Assembly: GCF_032999765.1 (NCBI RefSeq)
Contig: NZ_CP136051.1
Span: 1,712,417 to 1,776,416, forward strand
Origin: Imperialibacter roseus
GTDB taxonomy: Bacteria; Bacteroidota; Bacteroidia; Cytophagales; Cyclobacteriaceae
Reading direction: 5' to 3'
DNA: 64,000 bases
Positions within the stretch are counted from its first letter, which is position 1, and each line of letters begins with the position of its first letter. The notes under the pieces are model-generated. The model ran no database searches, had not been told where the DNA came from, and saw nothing but the letters and a program-made list of their open reading frames with translations. The position numbers were made by a program, and so were the translations under genes. Shown here piece by piece: positions 35,803 to 42,055 of this stretch.

Positions 35803-35891
35803 GGAGAGATGGGTGAGTGGCTGAAACCAACAGTTTGCTAAACTGTCGTACTGGGTAACCGGTACCCCGGGTTCGAATCCCGGTCTCTCCG
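35803..35891 (+). tRNA. tRNA-Ser (GCU)
   Basis: An 89-nt class II tRNA. The acceptor stem is GGAGAGA with TCTCTCC, discriminator G. The anticodon loop reads TT-GCT-AA within ACAGTTTGCTAAACTGT. The long variable arm (GTACTGGGTAACCGGTAC) and the T arm (CCGGGTTCGAATCCCGG) are intact. CCA is not encoded, as is usual in this phylum. Confidence 0.96.
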
Positions 35892-35901
35892 CATTGATTG
35901 A

Positions 35902-35975
35902 GGTCCCATAGCTCAGCTGGATAGAGCAACTGCCTTCTAAGCAGTAGGTCTCAGGTTCGAATCCTGATGGGATCA
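35902..35975 (+). tRNA. tRNA-Arg (UCU)
   Basis: A 74-nt tRNA 10 nt after tRNA-Ser. The acceptor pairs GGTCCCA with TGGGATC (one G-U), discriminator A. The anticodon stem-loop CTGCCTTCTAAGCAG gives TCT. The T arm is CAGGTTCGAATCCTG. Its 3' half, terminator and 60 bp of downstream DNA are the parts that recur in the repeat array behind it. Confidence 0.96.
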
Positions 35976-35989
35976 CGAAGAAAATTTGG

Positions 35990-36019
35990 AGCCTTCAGTT
36001 GAAACTGGAGGCTTTTTTT
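35990..36019 (+). terminator. Terminator of the tRNA-Ser/tRNA-Arg unit
   Basis: A 10-bp stem, AGCCTTCAGT with ACTGGAGGCT, is followed by seven T. It begins 15 nt after tRNA-Arg. The same terminator is repeated at about 36398, 36576 and 36941. Confidence 0.9.
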
Positions 36020-36076
36020 GTGTTTGCACGTTTTACCTTTTCCGTAATATACTCGTGAACGGTCAGCCGGATAGAG

Positions 36077-36268
36077 GATCAAGCGGAAAATCTGGGGAGT
36101 AAGACGCTGAAATAACGTTGTACCATTTGGCGAATGATAGACAATAAAGAAGCAAAACTGGTTCAATGCGTCTCGCCCGGCCGGGTTAGGCTTGGACCTT
36201 TTGCTTATTTATGTAATGACATAATACTCTTGTCAAAAGAATTAATCCCCCAGAAATATTGCTTGATC
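36077..36268 (+). mobile_element. Inverted-repeat element, copy 1 (192 bp)
   Basis: The ends GATCAAGC and GCTTGATC are perfect inverted repeats, extending imperfectly to about 24 bp (GCGGAAAATCTGGGG against CCCCAGAAATATTGC). The element is flanked by a perfect 10-bp direct repeat, CCGGATAGAG, at 36067-36076 and 36269-36278, as expected of a target-site duplication. The centre holds a hairpin (AAGCAAAACTGGTTCAA with TTGGACCTTTTGCTT). No ORF inside, so it is a non-autonomous, MITE-like element. It split a tRNA-like unit. Confidence 0.75.
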
Positions 36269-36383
36269 CCGGATAGAGCCACTATCGGGGACGCCTAGTC
36301 GGGGACGCCCAGTCGGGGACGCCTAGTCTTCTAAGCAGTAGGTCTCACGGCTAGGCGCCCCCGATCCAATCCTGATGGGATCA
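36269..36383 (+). pseudogene. tRNA-Arg-derived unit A
   Basis: The D-arm-like CGGATAGAGCCACT is followed by three tandem 14-mers (36285, 36299, 36313), then CTTCTAAGCAGTAGGTCTCA identical to tRNA-Arg, then CTAGGCGCCCCCGA (36351-36364), then AATCCTGATGGGATCA identical to the tRNA 3' end. The third 14-mer pairs with CTAGGCGCCCCCGA (13 of 14), so the anticodon piece is held in a 24-nt loop. No acceptor 5' strand remains, so it cannot be a normal tRNA. Confidence 0.75.
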
Positions 36384-36468
36384 CGAAGAAAATTTAGAGC
36401 CTTCAGTTGACACTGGAGGCTTTTTTTGTGTTTGCACGTTTTACCTTTTCCGTAATATACTCGTGAAC

Positions 36469-36561
36469 GGTCAGCCGGATAGAGCCACTGTCGGGGATGC
36501 CTAGTCTTCTAAGCAGTAGGTCTCACGGCTAGGCGCCCCCGATCCAATCCTGATGGGATCA
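36469..36561 (+). pseudogene. tRNA-Arg-derived unit B
   Basis: Same plan as unit A but with one 14-mer (TCGGGGATGCCTAG at 36491). The D-arm-like GGTCAGCCGGATAGAG precedes it. The loop segment CTTCTAAGCAGTAGGTCTCA, the CTAGGCGCCCCCGA arm (36529-36542) and the tRNA 3' end (36546-36561) are unchanged. A terminator follows at about 36576-36608. Confidence 0.75.
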
Positions 36562-36638
36562 CGAAGAAAATTCAGAGCCTTCAGTTGTCACTGGAGGCTT
36601 TTTTTGTGTCCGTACTTTACCTTTTCTATAATAATGGG

Positions 36639-36791
36639 AATCAAGCGAAAAAACTGGGGATTGAATGTTTCGTTTGTGGTTAAATAAAAAAGCAAAACTG
36701 GTTCAATGCGTCTCGCTTGGACCTTTTGCTTTTTTATGACTACTCGGGATTTTGGGCTTAAAGGGTAATTCCCCAGATTTTCCGCTTGATC
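36639..36791 (+). mobile_element. Inverted-repeat element, copy 2 (153 bp)
   Basis: The ends AATCAAGC and GCTTGATC, with CGAAAAAACTGGGGA against TCCCCAGATTTTCCG, form about 24 bp of inverted repeat. The central hairpin AAAAAAGCAAAACTGGTTCA with TTGGACCTTTTGCTTTTTT is conserved but its apical part is shorter than in copy 1. The flanks share AATAAT at matching positions, perhaps a decayed target duplication. Confidence 0.68.
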
Positions 36792-36801
36792 CAATAATCG
36801 T

Positions 36802-36926
36802 GAGAGCTTAGCTGGATAGAGCCACTGTCGGGGACGCCCAGTCGGGGACGCCTAGTCGGGGACGCCTAGTCTTCTAAGCAGTAGGTCTCACGGCCAGGCG
36901 CCCCCGATCCAATCCTGATGGGATCA
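36802..36926 (+). pseudogene. tRNA-Arg-derived unit C
   Basis: The most tRNA-like copy: GAGAGCTTAGCTGGATAGAGC at its 5' side resembles the tRNA-Arg D arm with its flank. It carries three 14-mers (36828, 36842, 36856), the CTTCTAAGCAGTAGGTCTCA segment, CCAGGCGCCCCCGA (one base different from A and B) and AATCCTGATGGGATCA. Its terminator (36941-36970) may also serve the convergent UspA gene, though it reads as plus-strand. Confidence 0.75.
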
Positions 36927-36983
36927 CGAAGAAAATTTAGAGCCTTCAGTTGACACTGGAGGCTTTTTTTGTTTGCATCAGCC

Positions 36984-37823
36984 TCAGTCCCTTAACGTAC
37001 AAGTCCAGATAGGACATTCAATATGGTTGACAATGTCCTCTGCCAGGCTGCCGGAAACCAGGTGAGCCAGCCCTCGCCGACTGTGGGTGGCCATCGCCAG
37101 CATGTCTGCCTTTGTCTGCTCCACAAATCGGATAATACCTTCCTCTTCAAAAGGAGCATTTCGGATATTCAGCGTGTAATTCTCAAGTTTATAGTGCTTT
37201 ACAAAATCTTCCAGTAAAAGTTGTGCTTCCTCCTCGGGCTTGAAGCGAGCAAGCGAGTTGATATAGAGTATGTGAAGTTTGGCTCCAAAAAATGACTGAA
37301 GATCTTTTACCTTTTCCACAAACTTCCTCTGGTTAAGTTCAAGGGAGTTGGCCAATACAATGTTTTTTATGTTGGAAGCTTCGTGGCCCTCTCTTAGAGA
37401 AAGCACTGGGACTGGCGAAAACCGAACTACTTTTTCGGTGTTGGAGCCAATCAAAACCTCGCTGAGTCCGCTGGCTCCTGTTGTGCCCATTACTACCAGG
37501 TCAATGTTCTTCTCCCGAATCTGGTCGAGAATTGAACCGGTAATGCTGCCATATAAGGCCTCGAAATGCTGGTTTTCTACCGCTTTGCCTACAGCTTTTC
37601 TCATTTTCTTGAAGTTTTCTTCTGCCTTGTCTTCTATAGATTTCAGAAGCTCCATGTCGAAAATATAGGGTTGTACTCCAAAGGTCGATTCGTAGGAAAA
37701 CGGAAGCTCGAAGGCGTGCATGACAAACACCTCACCTTGCGCTTCTCTTGCCATTTGGCATGCGAAACTATAAGCGTGAACTGCTGGTGTGGAAAAATCG
37801 CAGGGAACAAGTATCTTTTTCAT
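36984..37823 (-). CDS. Universal stress protein, tandem UspA domains
   Basis: Two UspA-type domains in one 279-aa chain. Domain 1 (residues 1-145) opens with KKILVPCDFSTPAVHAY and ends with DLVVMGTTGASGLSEVLIGSN, which carries the ATP-binding GxxG pattern and the S/T tail. Domain 2 (about 150-279) is more diverged and ends with MLAMATHSRRGLAHLVSGSL. Such proteins bind ATP and help survival under stress. It is followed upstream by an unknown 153-aa protein 12 bp away, likely in one operon. Confidence 0.93.
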   Translation of the reverse strand: MKKILVPCDFSTPAVHAYSFACQMAREAQGEVFVMHAFELPFSYESTFGVQPYIFDMELLKSIEDKAEENFKKMRKAVGKAVENQHFEALYGSITGSILDQIREKNIDLVVMGTTGASGLSEVLIGSNTEKVVRFSPVPVLSLREGHEASNIKNIVLANSLELNQRKFVEKVKDLQSFFGAKLHILYINSLARFKPEEEAQLLLEDFVKHYKLENYTLNIRNAPFEEEGIIRFVEQTKADMLAMATHSRRGLAHLVSGSLAEDIVNHIECPIWTCTLRD

Positions 37824-37835
37824 GGCTTCTATTTC

Positions 37836-38297
37836 TTATGTGGAAGAAAGCAGTCGCTGGGCTTTACTGGAGTCAATTGCCTGCTCCGCTATTTGAAACA
37901 CCTCTTTTTTTACCGCCCGTAGTTCCATCTGCAGGTCAGCCAAAGCCTTTTTAACGGTGTTATGCTCGTTTTCACAGGCCGACGCATCAGGAAGCGAAGG
38001 GTTTTCGATAAACGCTACCAAATGATGCATGTGCTTAGTTACTTTCGTTTCAGTTGCTAGAGTATTTCTCTCAAAATGGGAGAGCCTGCTGGCTACTTGT
38101 TGTGTGCTTTCGAGGTGCTTTTCGTCAATCAGCCACAAGAAATATTTGTCAATCAGTTTCTTAAGGAACCGCAATTCATCCTTGTCGAACTTCAGGTCGG
38201 ATTGCCAGCGCTCTGCCATTACATATTGCTCACTCCAAAAATCTTTACCGGTATTTTGTGTGGAGCCTAATGCCGATTCTTTTACTGTGGTGCTCAT
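37836..38297 (-). CDS. Hypothetical helical protein next to UspA
   Basis: A 153-aa soluble, mostly helical protein that is not recognised. It has several His-rich positions in the middle (ETKVTKHMHHLVAFIENP) and a C-terminal coiled-coil-like part (LADLQMELRAVKKEVFQIAE). No signal peptide. It lies 12 bp upstream of the UspA gene and is read the same way, so a stress role is possible. The region upstream of it holds a periodic heptamer array shared with the divergent quinoprotein gene. Confidence 0.65.
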   Translation of the reverse strand: MSTTVKESALGSTQNTGKDFWSEQYVMAERWQSDLKFDKDELRFLKKLIDKYFLWLIDEKHLESTQQVASRLSHFERNTLATETKVTKHMHHLVAFIENPSLPDASACENEHNTVKKALADLQMELRAVKKEVFQIAEQAIDSSKAQRLLSST

Positions 38298-38550
38298 AAT
38301 ATTGGTTTTTTAGTCATTGAATTTGCTTGACTAAAGATTCTTATTCTCTTTCACCATTGCTATGACGTAGGTCTTATGGGAGGCAAATTTTTGTCACATT
38401 TACGCCTAATAGTGGCCACATGACGGCGGGATGATTGATAAGCAATCGTTTGGGAGATGTTGTGTTTCCCTGGATTGGACTTATCAGGGAGAAGTTTACT
38501 GTGTGCTGAGGAATGAGCCACAGGAGGAAAATTACGCTTCCTCAAAAATA

Positions 38551-38667
38551 CAGCTATCTTTTACCCTAAACATAGCTATCATTCATTCCAAACATAGCCA
38601 TCTTTGGGTCGAAACATAGCTATGTTTGAGGTGAATTGTAGCTATAAATGAAGTGGATTATAGCTAT
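38551..38667 (+). repeat. Six AGCTAT motifs at exact 22-bp spacing
   Basis: AGCTAT (once AGCCAT) begins at 38552, 38574, 38596, 38618, 38640 and 38662, each 22 bp from the next. The left copies are preceded by AAACAT. The fourth sits in a perfect 16-bp palindrome, AAACATAGCTATGTTT (38612-38627). The spacers otherwise differ, so this is a series of sites rather than a simple duplication. Two helical turns per step would put all sites nearly on one DNA face. Confidence 0.85.
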
Positions 38668-38862
38668 GATTTTGACTGAGGTGTTTTTGGTGCTTTTTGG
38701 CCAGTAGATGAAAAAAAAGCAGATGATCGAATTCTTCGGATACTCGCATTGAAAGTAGGTGATCAATATTGCAGGCCGCTGCTCTCTATGTGTTGGATTT
38801 TCTCGGCTTTTCATTCTCCCTTATAATATATAAGGTATTACAGTTACGTGAGATCGAAGCGA

Positions 38863-38875
38863 TCACACTGTGTGA
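38863..38875. promoter_or_regulatory. Palindrome TCACACTGTGTGA
   Basis: A perfect 13-bp palindrome with odd centre, 115 bp before the quinoprotein-cytochrome gene. It shares the half-site GTGT/ACAC with a second palindrome at 38920. Candidate operator. Confidence 0.35.
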
Positions 38876-38919
38876 GTGAGATTCCTTTCGTCAAACCTCT
38901 TATACTGCCTTTTGAATAA

Positions 38920-38935
38920 TTGTGTCCGCACACAA
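38920..38935. promoter_or_regulatory. Palindrome TTGTGTCCGCACACAA
   Basis: Perfect 6-bp arms around CCGC, 54 bp before the start of the quinoprotein-cytochrome gene, near where a promoter would be expected. Candidate operator for the downstream catabolic cluster. Confidence 0.4.
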
Positions 38936-38989
38936 CATCATTTTAGAATGTTTTTTTATATATTGAACAAACACTCTATATGAATTAAC

Positions 38990-40759
38990 ATGGCTAGACG
39001 GCGCTTCTTACCTAAACAGGGATGGTTTCATCCATTGATCACTTTTATCTGCCGGTCGGCGTTGGCTGCAGGGTTTGTTGTCATGGTGTCGTGCAGCAGC
39101 GGCCCGCAGTTGCCACCCGGCGACCCTGATAACGGTGGCCTTGTGCTCCCCGGTGGCTTCGATGCTGTGGTGGTGGTCGACAGCCTCAAGGGCAGAACCC
39201 GGCACATGGCTGTAAACGACAATGGCGACATCTATGTAAAACTCCGTTTTCCACAGGAGGAAGGTGGTAATATGGCCTTGCGGGATGTGGACGGTGACGG
39301 CAAAGCAGACGAACTTCAGGTATTTGGCGACTACAAAAATGACGGAAGCTATGGGGCAGCCATGAGAATATACAATGGCTACTTGTACTACGGCTCCCAG
39401 CTGGCGGTGTATCGGCAGAAGCTGGTGCCTGGCAAACTGGTTCCGGATACTGAAATAGAAACAATTCTAACCGACGACCACGAGCACGGCAGCCATGAGC
39501 ACATCGCCAAGGTCGTCTCTTTTGATGATAAGGGAAATATGTATGTCCCGTTTGGTACGCCTTCGAATGCCTGCATGCCGGTAAAGCGAACGCCCAATAT
39601 GCCGGGGATGGATCCATGCCCACAGCTTGAAGACCACGGTGGAGTCTGGAAGTTCGATGCTAACAAGAAAAATCAAACGCAGAAAGATGGCACCAAGTTC
39701 GCAACGGGATTGCGCAGCATTGTGGCCATGGATTGGAATACTGAAGACAATAATCTGTACGTAGTCATGCACGGTCGGGACGACCTGCTCCGGCTTTGGG
39801 CGCAGAAGTACAGTCCCTGGGAAAGCGCCATGCTGCCAGCTGAGGAATTCCTGCGGGTGACAGAAGGCACCAACGCCGGTTGGCCCTACTGCTACTACGA
39901 TCAGATAAAAGGCCAGAAGGTACTCGCTCCGGAATATGGTGGCGATGGCGATAGCATCGGACGCTGTGCTGATTTTGTCGATCCCTTGATGGGTTTCCCG
40001 GGGCATTGGGCGCCCAACGATCTTTTCTTTTATACAGGCGATCAATTTCCCGAGCATTATAAAAACGGTGCCTTTATCGCATTTCATGGCTCTACCAATC
40101 GGGCACCCTATCCGCAGGCGGGCTATTTCATTGGGTTTGTACCCTTCAGGAACGGTCAACCCTCGGGCGATTGGGAAGTGTTTGCCGATGGCTTCGCCGG
40201 AGTTGATCCTGTTGTCAATGTAAGCGACGCTATTTACAGACCTATGGGCATAGCCATGGGGCCCGATGGCTCACTCTATTTCTCTGATACTGAAAAAGGG
40301 AAAATCTGGAGGGTAATGTACAAGGGAGATAGGGGCAGCTTTGGCACCGAACAACTGGCCAAAATGGAAGAACGTAAGAATGCCTCCAATATCCGCACAC
40401 CTGACAAGATTGAAGATAACCTTGAAAAAGGAGTGAAAGTGGCCGGAGAAAAGACGTATCTGACTTATTGTGGGTCTTGCCATCAGAACAACGGCAAAGG
40501 CGCCTCTGGTAGATTTCCTCCGCTGGCTGGAGCGCCCTGGGTGGTTGGCGACAAAGGCTTGCTCATTAGTATTGTGCTCAATGGCATGGAAGGAAGCATT
40601 ACGGTAAATGGAGAAGAGTATAACAACGTGATGCCTCAGCACAGCTTTTTGAGTGATGAGGAGGTGGCCAGGGTACTCACCTATATCCGGCAAAGCTTTG
40701 GAAATGAGGCCAGTGAGGTTTCCACGGAAGATGTAGAAAAAATAAGACGGACATTATAA
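38990..40759 (+). CDS. PQQ-type sugar dehydrogenase fused to cytochrome c, lipoprotein
   Basis: A 589-aa lipoprotein: a leader ending MVSC (about C35), a six-bladed glucose/sorbosone dehydrogenase-type propeller (about 55-450), and a C-terminal cytochrome c domain. The propeller shows HGSHEHIAKV with the likely catalytic His, TGLRSIVAMDWN, and PMGIAMGPDGSLYFSD. The heme site is CGSCH at 494-498, with probable Met ligand at 548. The fusion would pass electrons from substrate oxidation straight to heme. It is the first plus-strand gene, 11 bp before two PLP-dependent enzymes, so all three may be one transcript. Whether PQQ itself is bound is inferred. Confidence 0.9.
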   Translation: MARRRFLPKQGWFHPLITFICRSALAAGFVVMVSCSSGPQLPPGDPDNGGLVLPGGFDAVVVVDSLKGRTRHMAVNDNGDIYVKLRFPQEEGGNMALRDVDGDGKADELQVFGDYKNDGSYGAAMRIYNGYLYYGSQLAVYRQKLVPGKLVPDTEIETILTDDHEHGSHEHIAKVVSFDDKGNMYVPFGTPSNACMPVKRTPNMPGMDPCPQLEDHGGVWKFDANKKNQTQKDGTKFATGLRSIVAMDWNTEDNNLYVVMHGRDDLLRLWAQKYSPWESAMLPAEEFLRVTEGTNAGWPYCYYDQIKGQKVLAPEYGGDGDSIGRCADFVDPLMGFPGHWAPNDLFFYTGDQFPEHYKNGAFIAFHGSTNRAPYPQAGYFIGFVPFRNGQPSGDWEVFADGFAGVDPVVNVSDAIYRPMGIAMGPDGSLYFSDTEKGKIWRVMYKGDRGSFGTEQLAKMEERKNASNIRTPDKIEDNLEKGVKVAGEKTYLTYCGSCHQNNGKGASGRFPPLAGAPWVVGDKGLLISIVLNGMEGSITVNGEEYNNVMPQHSFLSDEEVARVLTYIRQSFGNEASEVSTEDVEKIRRTL

Positions 40760-40770
40760 ACTATCAGATC

Positions 40771-42003
40771 ATGTTAAGCAGAAGAAAACTTGTAAAACGC
40801 TTAGCCAGTCTTCCTTTGATAGGAGGGTTTGTGGGCAGTGGTATTCCTATTCAATCCGTTGCCGCAGCAACACCTGCGGCGAAACCTGCACAAAACTTAT
40901 TCAAAGAGCTGGGGATACGCCCATTGATCAACGCCCGTGGCACCATGACGTTTTTGTCAGGTTCTTTGATGGAGCCTGAGGTGATGGCGGCGATTAACGC
41001 AACTGCACACGACTTCGCCAACATGCATGAACTGACCGACAAAGTGGGTGAGCGAATCGCAGAGATGCTACAATGTGAAGCAGCCATGGTCACTTCCGGG
41101 GCTGCATGTGCTCTTACCATTGGCACTGCGGCTGCTATTACCGGGATGGATATGGATAAAATCAAACAAATCCCTAACCTGCCTGGCCCTAAGCCAGAAG
41201 TGATTATTCAGAAAAAGCATCGCTATGTATTTGACCAGGCGGTGCGCACTGCCGGAGTGAAGTTGATAGAAGTAGAAAATGCAAAGGAAATGGAGGCTGC
41301 CTTTAACGAGCGCACGGTGATGACCCTCTTCTTTAATGGTGCGGTCGATTGGTATGGCATTGAAGATAGTATCAATCACGAGGATTTTGTAGCCATCTCC
41401 AAACGTCATAATATTCCTTCTTTTATAGATGCAGCAGCGGATGTGCCGCCAGTGGAGAACCTTTTCAAATACCAAAAGATGGGCTTTGACCTGGTCACCT
41501 TTTCCGGTGGAAAAATGATTCGTGGCCCACAAAGCGCAGGCCTGCTCTTTGGTCGCAAAGACTTAATTGAAGCTGCTAAGCTTAATTTTTCTCCTCATGA
41601 AAGCCCCATTGGGCGATCCATGAAAGTGAACAAAGAGGAGATATTTGGCATGTACGCCGCCTTGAAGCTCTATCTTGAAAAGGACCATAAAAAAGAATGG
41701 CAGGAGTGGGAGGGACGAGTAGCCGATATCACCAAGACAGTAGAAACCGTGCCCGGGGTAAAAGGAGAGATGCACATGCCTAAAGGCAGGGCCAATGTAT
41801 TTCCAGGGCTTTTGGTGAAGTGGGATCAGAACAAGGTAAAAATCAAGCCAAAGGACGTAGTGGAGGCGCTTAGGGCTGGTGAGCCGAGGATTGAAACCTC
41901 TGCCGGAGACGATGCTCTTCGCATCACCGTGGTTACTTTGTTACCCGACCAGGTGCCAATTGTTGCCAGGCGAATCAAAGAAGTGCTTCAGGCAGCAGTG
42001 TAA
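40771..42003 (+). CDS. SelA-like PLP-dependent enzyme with Tat-like leader (first copy)
   Basis: Fold-type I PLP enzyme of the SelA/DgaE-like group, 410 aa. PLP-anchoring parts are visible: SFIDAAADVPP with D220 and TFSGGKMIRGPQSAG with K248 as Schiff-base Lys. Known relatives act as ammonia-lyases on amino acids or amino sugars (for example D-glucosaminate-6-phosphate). The N-terminus MLSRRKLVKRLASLPLIGGF followed by Ala-rich sequence looks like a twin-arginine signal. A second copy follows after 52 bp. Selenocysteine synthesis is unlikely: two tandem copies, an exported leader and no selB or selD nearby. Confidence 0.85.
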   Translation: MLSRRKLVKRLASLPLIGGFVGSGIPIQSVAAATPAAKPAQNLFKELGIRPLINARGTMTFLSGSLMEPEVMAAINATAHDFANMHELTDKVGERIAEMLQCEAAMVTSGAACALTIGTAAAITGMDMDKIKQIPNLPGPKPEVIIQKKHRYVFDQAVRTAGVKLIEVENAKEMEAAFNERTVMTLFFNGAVDWYGIEDSINHEDFVAISKRHNIPSFIDAAADVPPVENLFKYQKMGFDLVTFSGGKMIRGPQSAGLLFGRKDLIEAAKLNFSPHESPIGRSMKVNKEEIFGMYAALKLYLEKDHKKEWQEWEGRVADITKTVETVPGVKGEMHMPKGRANVFPGLLVKWDQNKVKIKPKDVVEALRAGEPRIETSAGDDALRITVVTLLPDQVPIVARRIKEVLQAAV

Positions 42004-42055
42004 CAATGCCTGAGCCAACCTATTTTTAGTTAAGACCTATTTAAACGACAAACCT

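Larger units (their letters stand above)
36020..36983 (+). repeat. Array of degenerate tRNA-Arg units with their terminators
   Basis: A stretch of nearly 1 kb without a protein gene. It is built from three further copies of a unit that includes a D-arm-like part, one to three copies of the 14-bp TCGGGGACGCCTAG, the tRNA-Arg anticodon-to-variable segment, CTAGGCGCCCCCGA, the tRNA 3' end, the tRNA terminator and (in the first two) the same downstream spacer. Two inverted-repeat elements interrupt it at 36077-36268 and 36639-36791. Units are described separately. Confidence 0.85.
38298..38989. other. Long divergent intergenic region with regulatory-looking repeats
   Basis: 692 bp between the divergent UspA-unit and quinoprotein genes. 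The first 250 bp show nothing clear. At 38551-38667 lies a six-fold 22-bp-spaced repeat, and at 38863-38875 and 38920-38935 two palindromes. No convincing ORF. The size and the structure suggest a control region rather than a lost gene. Confidence 0.7.

Noticed and set aside
35705-36166. Minus-strand ORFs over the tRNAs and repeat array
   Set aside because: They read through tRNA-Ser, tRNA-Arg and the repeats and have no protein-like features.
38551-38667. Possible CRISPR array (regular 22-bp period)
   Set aside because: The repeated part is only 6-11 bp and the spacers 16 bp; no repeat of 24-48 bp and no cas gene in the window.
39467-40159. Minus-strand ORF of 230 codons inside the quinoprotein gene
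   Set aside because: Shadow of a well-supported gene with heme and propeller motifs on the plus strand.
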